From Chelydra serpentina (lineage: Eukaryota; Chordata; Testudines; Chelydridae), in contig JBAIAC010000033.1 in NCBI GenBank assembly GCA_037349315.1, positions 22,772,001 through 22,836,000 on the forward strand: a DNA stretch of 64,000 nt, written 5' to 3'. The notes beneath the pieces are model-generated. The model searched no databases, had not been told where the DNA came from, and saw nothing but the letters and a program-made list of their open reading frames with translations. Each line of letters begins with the position of its first letter. Position 1 is the stretch's first letter. Shown here piece after piece: positions 1 to 11,935 of this stretch. The position numbers were made by a program, and so were the translations under genes.

Positions 1-295
1 ATATATCAATAACACACGAACTTGTGCTAAGCAAAAGAAAGTTACCGGCAAGAGAATTAGCCTACGACATTGCCTTCAGCAGAACTATTACTTTTTTTTA
101 AAAAAAATAATGCCTGTAAAATTTAGCCACTATAAAGTATAATTGAAGACTCCTGTGGAAGGTATTATTTTCTAATTTTCAACCTCATGTTGAGCACATA
201 GTTACTAATTGTCTGCATAAGGAACAGTCTGTTATGTCACATTTTTAACTTTGCTTTCCCCACTTACTTTCGAGTTCTGCGATACTATGCCGGTT

Positions 296-535
296 TAGGC
301 AGTGGCACTGGAACAATTTTTATAGTGGATCTGAGAGTCAATGAACAAAACTGTATCCCCTGTATATGATGGAAACCACTTCAAGCCAGAGGGTGCTGCC
401 ACACCCCCAGGGCCCCAGGGTTTAGGGGATGTTGTTACCCTACACATAGGAATGTCTCCTGTGGAATGGTAGGAGGACAGATAGTCCATAATATCTTCTG
501 ACGTCACACTAGCTGGACACTGTAACTTCACGGGA
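296..535. repeat. Unnamed interspersed repeat fragment, copy 1
   Basis: The core (about 339-420) reads almost identically to a second copy at 11853-11935; both carry the block GGAAACCACTTCAAGCCAG. Two dispersed copies of the same anonymous sequence in one window indicate a repeat family. The reverse strand is open for 78 codons, but the protein resembles nothing I know and the reading frame is not kept in the other copy. The family is not identified. Confidence 0.5.
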
Positions 536-1003
536 GTTACTTCTGTTTGTCAGTGGAGTAAGTGAGAGCAGACTCTGGCTCTGTGTTAACCAGTAGTTTG
601 ATATAATTTTTCTGCATGAAATAACTAGACATTCAAGCTCAACAAGACATTGGTGGTCATGCGTGTTGTTTTATTACATGTTGTTTCTCAACTAGCATTA
701 TTGCTGTGGTGGAGGCTGACACATAACAGAAAAAAAAGTATATTTAAAATAAGAGGAGGCACCAATGTCAAAGCACCTGGAAAATGCACCGATTCAGTAT
801 ATCCTCCTGGAAACCTCTGCTGGTAAGGCTCCGGTGGAGACCCAGCTACAAATTTAACCCCTTGCTAATGAGTGTGAATGCAAATGCAATTTACATCTGG
901 GTCAGTGGGATGGGGAGTCAATCAAAACATCATTCTTCTTTGTCCCACTTCCTTCTGTTGGCTGGAGGCCTACAGACGATAAGACCTATTGGTACCTATT
1001 GAA

Positions 1004-1193
1004 GTGGGGGGGAGGGATAGCTCAGTGGTTTGAGCATTGGCCTGCTAAACCCAGGGTTGTGAGTTCAGTCCTTGAGGGGGGCCATTTGGGGATCTGGGGC
1101 AAAAATTGGGGATTGGTCCTGCTTTGAGCAGGGGGTTGGACTAGATGACCTACTAAGGTCCCTTCCAACCCTGATATTCTATGATTCTATGAT
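1004..1193 (+). mobile_element. Cry-type tRNA-derived SINE with CR1 tail
   Basis: A pol III promoter is visible: an A box near 1018-1036 (TAGCTCAGTGGTTTGAGCA) and a B box near 1061-1071 (GAGTTCAGTCC). A tRNA-unrelated body follows, then a CR1-like 3' tail containing GGACTAGATGACCTAC and ending in ATTCTATGATTCTATGA. This layout matches chelonian Cry SINEs, which share their 3' end with CR1 LINEs and are mobilised by them in trans. The copy is nearly complete and near identical to those at 27482-27675 and 39405-39581, so it is fairly young. No clear target duplication was seen. Confidence 0.88.
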
Positions 1194-1784
1194 ACTGAGA
1201 GCTTAAAAGCACTTACCTACTGTTCCAATGATGGATCTGTGCTTTAGGAACAGAAGGTTATACACTGTATTCTCCAGTGTCATGTATGAGAGTTAACTGG
1301 TTGTCTACATGTATGTAGCCATGAATTCTTTACAAAGACAAGTTGCTGGATATTTTTATTATAGTCTAGAGCCTGGGAAGACCTTTGTAGAAGCTGGAAA
1401 CCCTAGCTTTTCCTGATGCTCTTTCATTAAAATCTAATTACCCAAAGTGCCCATGTTTTCATTTTCTGCTACTTCGAATTGTTTTTATTCTATTCTTTCT
1501 GTAGAATGTCCCTGAAGGGGGAATGAGGTGAACCTTTTCACTGAGGGTGTATTTGTTAATTGTTTCACTGCCTCTTCAGGGTCACCCTCACATCCACCAT
1601 GCTTGTGAAGATTAAAACAGAATTTGAATTTGAAGGGCTATGTCCGTAGATAAAGCACTGGACCATATAATTCGTGTGCAAGCATTTTAAAGAATTATTC
1701 AATTAGTCTAAGATGAGACAGCTTTTATTTCACACTTTTGGTTTTGAACACGTTTTTGTAGAAAAATAAATGCCTGCAGAGCAC
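1194..1784. other. No recognised feature
   Basis: AT-rich DNA between a SINE and a microsatellite. No open frame, RNA gene or repeat that I recognise on either strand. Confidence 0.4.
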
Positions 1785-1844
1785 TTATATATATATGTGT
1801 GTGTATATGTGTGTGTGTGTATATATATGTATGTATATATATAT
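1785..1844. repeat. AT/GT dinucleotide microsatellite
   Basis: About 60 bases of alternating purine-pyrimidine sequence, mixing (TA)n, (TG)n and TATG units. It is compound and interrupted, so probably old. Confidence 0.9.
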
Positions 1845-2520
1845 TGTAGCTGGTGACCTTGTGACATAAGACTTCCCTCTACAGGAAATGGTCTGGCTAG
1901 CAATCAGACCAAACAGAGACAAAAACACACAGAATTCCCAGAGTTTCAATCCAGCTGTTGCTTAGTTGAAAGCTACTTTTCTGGTACTGCAAACACTTGG
2001 GTTTTTTTTTTTTTTAAACGGCAAGAAATCCATGATATGGCAAAAAATACATCACAAAACACTATTGTAGTTAGTTTCAGTTGAAAGGTAATTTTTTATT
2101 AAATCTGCACACTGAAGTACATTTTCCAACATGCTTTTTAATAAAAGCTTCAGTGCAAACACATCAGAACACTTTCCATAGGAACTGAGATTAAGCCTTC
2201 CAAACTCAGCCTGACAAATTTGGGGTTTGAATACACTCCCCTCAGTCAGACTATGCTTCTTTTGAAATCAATCAGAGTTTTTCTTGAAATCAGTTGGGTG
2301 CAGCAGTATCTGCCAAGCCAGGTATCATAACTTGCATCCATTGCTTTTAAAGCTTAAAAGTTTGGCGTTGTTAGGAGGAGGTGTTTTGCAGACATATTAA
2401 AATAAAGGACTTGAAAGAAAGCATAGTGCTTGATTTTAGCTCAGGTCTGCATTGGCAGGGCAGAACAGAAGGAGGGCATGTTCCTTCACTTGTACAAACT
2501 CTTCATTCACAAAGTATCTA

Positions 2521-2782
2521 AGCCTGGTCTACACTGGGTGGGGGGGATCAATCTAAATTATGCAACTTCAGCTACGTGAATAACGTAGCTGAAGTCGATG
2601 TACTTGGATCTACTCACCGCAGTGGCTTCACTGCGGAGAGTCGACTGCTGCCGCTCCCCCGTTGACTCTGCCTGCGTCTTGTGGCGATGGAGTACAGGAG
2701 TCGATGGGAGAGTGCGCGGGGGTCGATTTATCGCGTCTAATCAAGACCCCCACTGGATCGATTGCTGCATCCGCTTCTGTTC
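2521..2782 (+). mobile_element. Harbinger-like MITE, GGTCTACAC family, 3'-truncated
   Basis: Begins AGCCTGGTCTACACTGGG directly after TA. It shares its body with the copy at 40867 and, in reverse, with 42777-43070. A perfect 13-bp hairpin, ACTTCAGCTACGT (2565-2577) against 2583-2595 with a 5-base loop, is the family hallmark. The far end diverges near 2780, so the second terminus is missing. Open frames across it (2598-2922) are chance frames. The Harbinger assignment rests on TTA/TAA next to the start of other copies and is tentative. Confidence 0.65.
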
Positions 2783-3214
2783 TGCCAAACTACAGCAGAC
2801 CTGAGCTAACGGGAGTCTCTAATCTTTCTTTAGAAAGACCTTATTTCAAGGTTGGTGCAAAATATCCTCTGAACAACCCTGAACATCTAAGCCTTATATT
2901 TTATCCTGAACATCAATTTTAAGTGGATTTGAAGTGAACAAAATTACCAACTTGAGCTGCTGCTCCTGTCTAACCAGAGACTGGTGGTGCACTGGATGGA
3001 TCCTTATATGCTGGCACCATCAGTTTCTTCAGATAAGTACACTGGGCCAGTAACGGAGCTAGGCCAAAGTATACCAGCTGAGACTCTGGCATATTTTAGT
3101 TATTCTTCTACTTCTGTTAGTTTCAGAAAATCCCCTTCCATGTGTATGATGCAGGACTTTCATATGGATTGTGAAGAGAGACAATAGTGCTGATTATCGT
3201 ATCATTTTACACCA

Positions 3215-3295
3215 GTTTTACACTGCTGCAACTCCACTAACTTCAGTGAATTACACCAGGGTAGATGGGAAGAGAATTGGGCCCAGTAGGTCTAC
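3215..3295. repeat. Fragment of an ancient amniote palindromic repeat
   Basis: The motifs ACACCAGTTTTACACTG and ACTTCAGTGAATTACACCAG resemble the arms of an old palindromic MITE also seen at 47132-47219 and 52570-52655. Highly diverged; weak call. Confidence 0.35.
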
Positions 3296-4354
3296 AATCA
3301 TTTCCCCCAATTCTCTATGGGATGCTAACTTTATCACAATTTAAATGCCAGCCCTGAAATCTATTTTACTGAATCTGAGCCTGGGGAGATCAAATTGCTG
3401 GGCTGAGTAGAGCAGTTGGGTGGTAGGCAACAGACTATGTTTGCTTGCTATCCACTACTACAAACAACTTGGCATCAGGTTTTTCCTTCAGCCCAAAATA
3501 AAAATTCATTAAAAAGTCTCTTTGGTAGAATGCCCTTTATGAGGGAATAATTCTATAACACTGATCCCCAGATTGGGAATTACAGTAAACTGGATTTAAA
3601 AAAAAATCATTGTATTAAGAACACAAAACCAAACCAATAAGGATGGGATTTCTCAGACAGATATTTTTTTAAAATGCAGAGCTCATATAAATTCAGTCAT
3701 CAAATTGTCCACCATGATATGGGACTGTACACCAATCATGTATAAACGATATGTACTGCTACACTGCCACCTAATGATGAGGTGGATAAGGAAGCAGTAG
3801 CAGTATTACCGGGGATGTGCTGGCAATGTGAAAAAAAGGAAACTCTAAAAATGGCTAGCTGATCTGGAGTCTCTTGTGTTCATGTCCTAAATATTAAAAT
3901 AGGAACTTCTGAAAAGCTTGAACATGGACTGCAAAAGATGAATGAGTGGAAAGCACTTGTAGGCCTTTCAAAGGTAATACCATAGAGAGTAGAGTTGACA
4001 TCACCAAAATTGAACATTCACTTGAATGTTTTTGGTTTAAGTTAAATTTGTCAATCCTGCCAGCTTTGATGTTTGTGTAGAACAGCTGTTTGACAATAAG
4101 TGATTCCAACACAGGATAGAGGAACTGTTTGTGTCAACTCACATTTTTAAAAATATAAAATTAGTAGCCTTGTTCACTACCAGCTAAACATGTACAGTAA
4201 ATGTGCAATCATAAGTTTGTGTATTTTATTAAGATCTTTCTAGTGTAATATTTTCATAAATATATCCCCCAAATCATAACTAATTTTAAATATTTGTGAA
4301 ATGGTATCTCTCAACTGTAATTTTAAAACAAATATTCTTTGCTTCTAGATCCAG

Positions 4355-4605
4355 AGTCAGATATTCAAAGCTGGGCACATACAATTCCATGCATGCTTCT
4401 GTTTCCCCAATTTGTGTGCAAATAGCCTATGGAAGTTTGCAAACCAGGTATCTAAGTGCACATAACCAATTAGGTGCCTAGCTGGCCGTTTGCCTGTGTA
4501 AGTAACCAATATGCATGTACACATTGTATGTTTATGCATATCATTTAGGAATAAACATTCAGCAATTGTGTGCATCAGATTTTGAAAAACTGGTCCCCAT
4601 TGTTT
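4355..4605. repeat. Possible ancient palindromic repeat
   Basis: Starts with a phrase like ATATTCAAAGCTGGGCACA and ends with GATTTTGAAAAACTGG, the mirrored 'TTTCAAA...' ends of an old dispersed palindromic family also seen near 21670-21860, 44340-44470 and 49535-49680. Diverged; recognised by pattern only. Confidence 0.35.
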
Positions 4606-4924
4606 GTTAAAATATTCCGTTTGTATTTCAGGAATAACAAAAGGCGGTATTATACTAATACTGTGCAATCACAGTGAAATTAAATCGCAAAAGGCAAGAT
4701 TGAGCCCATAATTAGCACACAAGATGCCGGAGGTGCTCAGCTACTACAATGCTGGATGTGGTTTAAGAATAAAGATAGCAGCAGTCTTGCCAACCCCAAA
4801 TGTTCATTTTTCCCCTGTCTTTTTTTTTTTTCTTCTCACCTTTAGTGAAAGCTGCCCATCGTCAATGTGCATTTGTGTAATTGTCTCAGAGTCAAAATTC
4901 CACCTTAATTACATGCATTAAAAT

Positions 4925-5450
4925 GTAGCCTCCCTGTTCACTAACTGGAGAGGACTCCACTTACCCTATTCTATCCCCTGCGGTGTGGACCTGCCAGTCT
5001 AGCCTCTTTCCCCCTCCCTACCAAGACAATAGTTAACTGTCCCTCTCACAGAATTGCTCCCCATATTTCCTCCTTTCCTAGCCATCACCTTCTCCTCTCT
5101 GCCTCTTACTCCCTGTACTGCCCCCAGTCTACTGCTTGCTCCCCATATTCCCTTAGCACCTCACAGTTTCTAGTTTTGTTCCCTAATACATTCTCCCTCC
5201 CTGCTGATCCATGGTCCCATTTACTATACCTCCATGTTCTCCTATCCTATGCCTGGTCTCACCAGCCTACTGAGGAGCTACCATCTTGTCCGAAGTGGGA
5301 CTTGAGCCCCACTGAAAACAATGGGAAATGGCATCCATCTTTGCTGAGGCAGCCTGCTTTTCACCTACAAAGGCAAACTGGATATGGTGGCCATCTTGCT
5401 GAGGATGGTGGCCATTTTGAATAAGGGCAAACCTGAGTTGGAATGCAGAA
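4925..5450. repeat. Pyrimidine-rich stretch with a short duplicated block
   Basis: From about 4970 to 5260 the plus strand is dominated by C and T. It ends in a local repeat of TGGTGGCCATCTTG / TGGTGGCCATTTTG (about 5384-5419). The 82-codon frame at 5176-5424 lies in this biased sequence and resembles no protein I know. Confidence 0.4.
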
Positions 5451-8400
5451 ATGAAAAATTCACGAGACTCTTAAGTAGAACCCCTTTCCCCCACAATTTT
5501 GCTGCAATCACTACTGGTTGTTGTGCTCACTGCTGTGAGTTGTCCTAGTACACTTGGCAGTGAGTGTATTCAGGCTGAGCCCTGTGATAATACAGTTAAG
5601 GTGTTGATGTCATGCATGTTATGAGGCGTTGATTTATAAAGATTGAGGATGAAACTCATTGCAGCTAGATAGCTGGTAAGGGGATAGGGTGGGGGTAAAG
5701 CACCCTTTGTCTGGGCAGTGAAACCTTTTCTGAGGTTCCTTTGTATTGCAAAGCAGCAACAAAAGGAGGGCTCATTCCTAGGCACACCTTTTAAGGCCAG
5801 GTGGTCTTAGGATGAACAGTTTTCAACTTAAGGATTTCCTAGGTGAAAAGCCCTGGGGCTGAACTGGAACAAGGAACAGTGTGTTTTTAAGCAATGAGAC
5901 TACAGGAGATATCAAAGAGACAGAGCCCCAAGACAGCCACTTTTTTGGTAACAGGGTAGTGGTGCCTTAGTTGAGGTTTCCACAAGAGATCATGATGGGT
6001 GTGAAATTTGTAGGCATTTCTGTTCATTTATTTTGTAAATTACACTAGGTAAATACCTGACTTTGCATTATCAAGGTCACCTCCAGTGTGAAACTGACCT
6101 GCAAGACCCCAAAACCTGCTACCAATCGGCAAAGAAGCGAGAATACATTTTTCCTACAGTGTGTAAATGTTTTCATCTTCCTGTCTAAACAAGTGCCCTT
6201 CCACTGATGGCAAGTTTAGTACAATGGCATATATTTCCTTCTTAATGATAAGGGCTCTTTACATAATCCACTCTGGAGGATTTAATCAGAGTTGTTTAGT
6301 GTACAAAAAGGGTGTTTCCTATTGTCCATGATGGAACTCCTACTGCCACTCTAACTACACGCCTGATTATAGACTGTAGATTGTTAATGTTAGTAGCAAA
6401 ATACAGTACATGGCCATCTTCTGTTTGGACAATATTTACATACAAATGTGTTGCTGATGAATAGCAACTTATTTTCTCAAATGGAAGGCTATTCACAGTT
6501 TTAGATTTAGAAAGCATTTTCTGTGTTTGATTTTTCAAAGAGCCAGACACTCTGCATTCTGAGTGATACCATGCCTACTGCAAGACAGATAAGTAAATAA
6601 CATCCAAGGATTTAATTCTAGAACATTTCCTCATTCAGGCTTTTGTCCAGGCCCATTTGAATTGTCTCTTACATTTACGTTGATCATTATTTTTACATTA
6701 CAAAAAAAAATGATGTGCATTTTCTTGCAGTTGCTATCAGGCTTGGCAGATGCTGCAGCACAGAAGACTGTAGTTCTTTTATTCGTAGGGATACACAATT
6801 GTATTTGTTTTTGTATGCAGTGCATTTATCATCATTGCTGGGAGATGGTTAACATAAGGTAAATACAACATTTACAGGAAGGCTAAAGGCCAAGTTAGTT
6901 TCATTAAAAGAAGCCTTCTCAGCTACCAGCTGTGCAGTGCAGGCATTTAAATGTACAACCTGCAGGGCAGCAGTCCTGCTGTAAAATAGACATTTTCTTA
7001 ATTACATACGTACTAAGGACCTCGTTCTCAAATAAATGGCTTATCTTTGTACATACGTTGAAGGAAAGAAGGCTGCATGTTTTGACAGGCTGTATAGACG
7101 TGGTTTTGAACGTGAATTTGCCACAAAAATCAGGGTATACAAAGGACTGCAGCATGCACGCAGGCTTCCAGTGTGGCTGTCTTGATGCAATACTATTTCC
7201 AAATACAAAGAAGGCGTTATCTTCCATTTCTTACCAGTAAAGAGCATGCATAGAGAAAAGATCATGGAAGGAGTTTTCTGAAAAAAGGTGAACACACAGT
7301 TTTCATCACCTTATTTCTCCCCCCACACCAGCGCTTTATCTACAAAGTTGTTCTTCTGAGTGGAGTCCTATGGAAGAATCAGCTAAGGAATTGAAACAAT
7401 ACTTCTTTGTTCTTCAGTGGTATTGCACAACTGCTTTAGAAACAGACCTGGCACTGCTATGAATATGTCTGGAGTAAAATGAGATTGGCAAAGTGCTGAT
7501 TCACTATCCCCAGGATTGCTGGAGTGCTGCTGTTGTGATTTTACATAATTCAAAGTAGTGCTGAAAAAGGACTTCTTAGATGTCTAGCGGATAGAAATTG
7601 TGCTGCTCAGATGTACCAGGTAAATTTGCAGCAAAATGGGACTGGCCTATTCCCTAGTGAGTAGATGTCTGTGTACCATCACCTTAAGAGTGAGACAGTC
7701 CCATTACGTGAGGCATAGAGATGGATTTTTCACTCTCCTACAGAGATGTCAAAGAGTCTGCATTCAAAATGGTGGCATTGTGGGCATCTAAAACATAGGC
7801 ATTATTATAATTAGTAATGATCCTTGGCTGTATGCATATGGAAACCACACACATTATCTAGATCAAGCTTAGGGAGTGAAGTTCATTATCTTCTACAAAA
7901 GCTATATACCTCTATCCATCAGATATCAGTAGTATTAGGACTTATGTCCTCTTTGTAAACCAGCTACTTTAGCTTTGTAAATTATTTATTCCAAAACCGA
8001 AAACACTTGAGATTGGTGTTTGTGGAGCCATCTTTTTGTTTTTGTTTTTTAATCGCCTCAATGAAAGTTTCATGGAAGTTAGCAATGGCATTATTTTTTT
8101 CTTCACTGGGCCAACAAACATTTTAATGCAGCCTTCATGTTTCATGCATTTTTCTGTTTCAAAGCTGGGTTATTCAGGTTAGGTTTTGTCTCATGTTGAA
8201 ATCACAAGTCATTTCCTTTAGGTTCCCTGATTTGCTGTGCCTGTGATGCTCTCAGGAGAGTTAACAGAAGCCATTTTAATGTTTCCTCTCAGGCCTGTGT
8301 GGGAAAGGAAGAGGAGATATTCTCCCAGACAATACCAGTGGGGAGCCGACCTACCCATCAAAGACATTGATGTGGCTTAATAGTCCGGTGGTCTTTCCCA

Positions 8401-9221
8401 TACCCTGACAAAAGATGATGAAACTAGATGGAATGGGATGAAGATTGTCAGAGGAAGGGTCTCCTGCGAGGCCAAATGGTGGAAACGATTGTGTGGGGAT
8501 AGAAATCCATCGAACTTGCTGCAGACCTGCTCATTTGGTTAGGTTAGTTAAACACGTAGGCTTTTGGATGCTTATATAAAGTGAGCTCTGAAACATAAGA
8601 GTTGTTTGCTAGTTTTGTAGTTTTGTGTGTAGTTTTCCAATGCTGAGGCTGGTTTACTCCATGCTTTACCCTGTCCTATATTTTTGCAGTGTTGAGGCTG
8701 TTTTATTAGCTGGTTTGGGGTTTTTTACAGCTGTATAGTATTGCTTTGGGGTTGCTGAGGTTTGCATTTTTAAAATATTCCTTGTAGCCCTAGAAGTAAG
8801 CAAAAAATATTTAAAGGAGAAAAGGCGAATGTTCAGGTTGGGAATCAAGGTTAAATAAGGTAAATTTGAAAAGTCTGAAATACTCCATGTTCCTGGAGGC
8901 AATGAATCTAAAACCAAAACCACTTTTCCACTTCCCATTTCTGGCTTTCAAGTAGCTGGAACAGTGTAATTGTAGCTGTGTCAGTCTCAGGGGATTACCT
9001 CACCCACCTTGTGTCTCAAATAGTGGGAACAACAGTTAATTTCTAATTCTGCATTATGCATAAAAATATTTTTCTTGCATTGGTTGGTGGGAGTAGCCTT
9101 TTGGTTCTTATTACTTGAATTTTATATTTCACATGCATGACAATCCACTTCTTTCTCTGACACATCTGAGGTAAACTACTGTGAAGGCCAGCTTATCTGA
9201 AGCTTCTCCTGTCCAATATCA
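5451..9221. other. Long stretch without a recognised gene
   Basis: About 3.8 kb of AT-rich single-copy-looking DNA. Open frames reach about 100 codons on both strands (6919-7240) but overlap each other antisense, have no recognisable domains and lack splice-bounded exon character that I could defend. No RNA gene recognised. Unannotated conserved elements cannot be excluded by reading alone. Confidence 0.45.
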
Positions 9222-9268
9222 ACTATATAGGCTTTAGGGCCAGAAGGGACTATCATGATCATCTAGTC

Positions 9269-9550
9269 CAGGGGTCGGCAACCTTCAGCACGTGGCCCAT
9301 CAGGGTAATCCACTGGTGGGCCATGAGACATTTTGTTTACGTTGACCATCCGCTGGCATGGTCCCCCACATAGGGTGACCAGATGTCCCGTTTTTATAGG
9401 AACAGTCCCACTATTTGGGGCTTTTTCTTATATAGGCTCCTATTACCGCCCCCCACCCCCCGTCCCGATTTTTTACACTTGCTGGCTGGTCACCCTACCC
9501 CCACAGCTCCCAGTGTCCGCGGTTCGCCGTGGCAGTTATGGCACTTAACA
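9269..9550. mobile_element. hAT-type non-autonomous element, one end missing
   Basis: The left end CAGGGGTCGGCAACCTTCAG matches the end of the complete element at 17226-17552 (CAGGCATTGGCAACCTTCGG), followed by similar body sequence (ACGTGG, GTTTGTTTAC, CATCCGC). The right terminus is absent or decayed, so no target duplication can be read. It carries a second hAT MITE (9371-9497) and lies inside the antisense CR1. Confidence 0.65.
9371..9497. mobile_element. 127-bp hAT-type MITE with 8-bp target duplication
   Basis: Inverted termini TAGGGTGACCAG and CTGGTCACCCTA pair perfectly over 12 bases. The element is flanked on both sides by CCCCCACA (9363-9370 and 9498-9505), an exact 8-bp duplication, which is the size made by hAT transposases. 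No coding capacity. Confidence 0.88.
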
Positions 9551-9740
9551 TAAATAATTCCTTTCCCTCCCTGGTATTTATCCCTCTGGTGTATGTATAG
9601 AGAGATCAGTCCTATCTCCGCTCAGCTTTCATTTGGTTAGACTAAACAAGCCAAGCTCTTTGTCTCCTCTCATGAGGTAGGTTTTCCATTCTTCTGATCA
9701 TCCTAGTAGCCCTTCTCTGTGTAACCCACACACCTCCTGG

Positions 9741-9925
9741 GTGTGATGGTCTGTCCCATCTAGTGGCACTGAGACCACTTAGAGAGAGAATTAAATGAGT
9801 TTGCTCTACAGCCTTAGCTAAGAGCCAGTTGGCTTTTAGCTCATGTGGTAGAGGCTCATGCACTAAGCTCCCGAGATCCCCTGTTCGATTCTGCCCACTG
9901 ATGACCGGGGTCTGTCGGCGTTACA
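9741..9925 (+). mobile_element. tRNA-like repeat with short inverted termini, copy 1
   Basis: Contains an A-box-like block (TAGCTCATGTGGTAGAGG, about 9838-9855) and a B-box-like block (CTGTTCGATTC, about 9881-9891), with spacing as in a tRNA. It lacks the CR1 tail of the Cry SINE. The 5' part (GGTCTGTCCCATCTAGTGGC) is not tRNA-like. The ends read TGTGATGG and CGTTACA, weakly inverted (TGT / ACA). Related in layout to 12893-13068 on the other strand. It is inserted in the antisense CR1. Either a second SINE family or a MITE that captured a tRNA. Confidence 0.55.
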
Positions 9926-10230
9926 TCTGCACCAGTTTCAGTGTGAATTTATCTTTCTTAAACATGGGAGACCAGAAGTGCACATAGTATTCTAGATGAG
10001 GTCTCACTAGTGCCTTCTATAAGGTACTAACACTCCCCTATCTCTACTGGAAATACCTTACCTGATCCTAGGATTGCATTAGCCTTTTTCACATCACTTT
10101 GGCAGTTCATAGTCCTCCTGTGATCAACCAATTCACCCAAGTCTTTCTCCTCCTCTGTCACTTCCAACTGATAAACCCCCAGCTTATAGCCTTTATCATT
10201 TTTTATTGTTCATTGACACCATCCCCTGTA

Positions 10231-11604
10231 ATCCTTGCATTACTGTAACAGATTAATGTTTTATACCCAATTGCCATATGAGGCCTTAGAAATGTAGCCT
10301 ATGTGAGAAACAGGTGTAGCTGTGCCAGCAAACTGGCAAGGTGCTCACAAGTAGACTTCAGACATGCAGAGAGAGAGAGACACAATAGTAGTTTTTTTTC
10401 TTCTCTTCATTCAGGCTGATGCCTTTTTAAACAGTGTTAAAATGCATCAAAATGCCAGCCATTATAAAACTCCTCGAGATACCAAGAAAATGAGGTAAGT
10501 AAAATTAGTGGCAATTGTGAACCGACTACATTCTACTGAGACATATTAGCAAGACAGCTCCCCCGAGACTGCCTGGCTTTTAGGGGAAGGCATCTAGACT
10601 ATTGTACTAGCAAGCTGATGAGAGCTCATGATTTAATCATAAGACATGGGATTTTTATTTTAAAACTTGAGTTCTCACAATTTCAATATTTTATATGGAA
10701 ATTTCACTGTTTTCTTAAGGCCATGCCCTAGTTGCTTATTATTTTACTCCGTTCTCCTTGAAGACCAGGCTTGAGTTTTTACAAACATTGTACTGAAGCC
10801 TCACTTATGCATTTATTATTCAAAGGAAATGTTAGTCAAATGAGAAACTGTGCAACCTAAAACAAATGTAACAAAGAATCCAAATACTAATACAAGAGGG
10901 TGCAAAATAAGCCAGTATATTGAAGCCCAGGAAATATAAAAATGTATTTGAGAGTTGTGAAAATATGTTTAAAACATTGAGCTGAACCCAGTTCTAGTTA
11001 TTTGCCCCTGCTCCCTGATTTGAATATCCCCAAACTTTTAAGAGGGTTCAAAATCTGTACATTACACTTTAAAGTCAAATTAAACAAATATAAGATGTTA
11101 CCTATATAATATTGAAAGTGACAAGTGTTTTTTGGTGTCTCGATTCCGGAACCTGAATGGCTAGTTACAAACCTTGATCCTCCAACCTTCACATCAGATA
11201 TCACTACTTCCTCTTCCTTTGTCTCAGCAGACAGCTACAGAATCTGCACACTAGGCCAGGGAGTGAGGTAGGTGTGTATGGTGCTAGGGTCTCCACTGTT
11301 CATGTGGCACAGTTTGCTCACTCTCTCTTCAGATGGTTTGAAGGAAGAATTATGAGCAGTTTGAAAGTTTTCAGCAGTGCCTCTTTCTCCCAAGAGCTAA
11401 CCTTACCAGTCAGGGTGAAAAATATCTGTGCTGCTGCCACTGAATAAAGTTTATGCCTGCCCCATGCCCCCAATCATTTCTGTCCTCTAATAAACCAATC
11501 CTGTCTTCTAAAGTATAATTAGTAATAATAATAAAATTCTCCCCTTCACCTTCACCTCTTTGCAGGGTAGGACTCTTTGTTGTTGTTTGTTGTTGTTTCT
11601 GTTT
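10231..11604. other. No recognised gene
   Basis: AT-rich DNA with a short GA run near 10368-10381. Open frames are under 70 codons and unrecognised. Confidence 0.4.
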
Positions 11605-11850
11605 AGGGTTGCTAACTTTCGAATGGCACAAAAGCGAACACCCTTGCTACCCCCCTTCTCCGAGGACTGGCCTCCCACTCACTCTACCCGCCCCTATCAC
11701 TTGCTCTCCCACCACCCTCCCTCACTTTCACTGGGCTGGGGCAGGGGGTTGGGGTGTGGAAGGGGGTGAGGGCTCTGGCTGGTGGTGTGAGCTCCGGAGT
11801 GGGGCCGGGGATGAGGGGTTTGAGGTGCAGGAGGTTTGGCATATGGGAGC
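11605..11850. repeat. GC-rich repeat fragment, TIR end AGGGTTGC
   Basis: Starts TAGGGTTGCTAACTTTCG, close to the end of the element at 24933-25797 (TAGGGTTGCCAACCCTCC), followed by C-rich then G-rich sequence with GGGGTGTGG / GGGGCTGGGG type blocks, as in that element. Overlapping frames on both strands here (up to 126 codons) come from base bias, not from a gene. Confidence 0.5.
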
Positions 11851-11852
11851 CA

Positions 11853-11935
11853 TTGAACCAAACTGTAAACCCTGTATATAATGGAAACCACTTCAAGCCA
11901 GGGTAGCACCCGCGCACTCCTAGTTCCAGCACCTA
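11853..11935. repeat. Unnamed interspersed repeat fragment, copy 2
   Basis: Near-identical to 339-420, including TGGAAACCACTTCAAGCCAG, here followed by CACTCCTAGTTCCAGCACC. It abuts the GC-rich fragment before it. Family unknown. Confidence 0.5.

Larger units (their letters stand above)
9222..10230 (-). mobile_element. CR1 LINE 3' region, antisense, interrupted twice
   Basis: Three blocks read as one antisense CR1 3' end: the tail at 9222-9268 (AGAAGGGACTATCATGATC, ATCTAGTCCA), the middle at about 9552-9740, and 9927-10230 with phrases such as CAGAAGTGCACATAGTATTC. A hAT-type element (9269 to about 9550) separates the first two and a tRNA-like repeat (9741-9925) separates the last two. CR1 is the dominant LINE of turtles and birds and inserts 5'-truncated, as here. 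No open ORF2 remains. Confidence 0.7.

Noticed and set aside
1018..1080. A tRNA gene (good A and B boxes)
   Set aside because: It is the head of a SINE present three times in the window with a CR1 tail; the cloverleaf is not intact.
6919..7240. Opposed 102-codon frames on both strands
   Set aside because: They overlap each other almost exactly in antisense, have no recognisable domain and no supporting context.
8666..8938. A minus-strand frame beginning MGSGKVVLVL, which recalls the start of ribosomal protein L27
   Set aside because: The similarity stops after about seven residues; the rest is unrelated. It does not connect to the true RPL27 retrocopy at 35452-35765, which carries only the C-terminal half.
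9838..9895. A second tRNA gene
   Set aside because: The boxes fit, but the sequence is part of a dispersed repeat and the acceptor stem does not pair.
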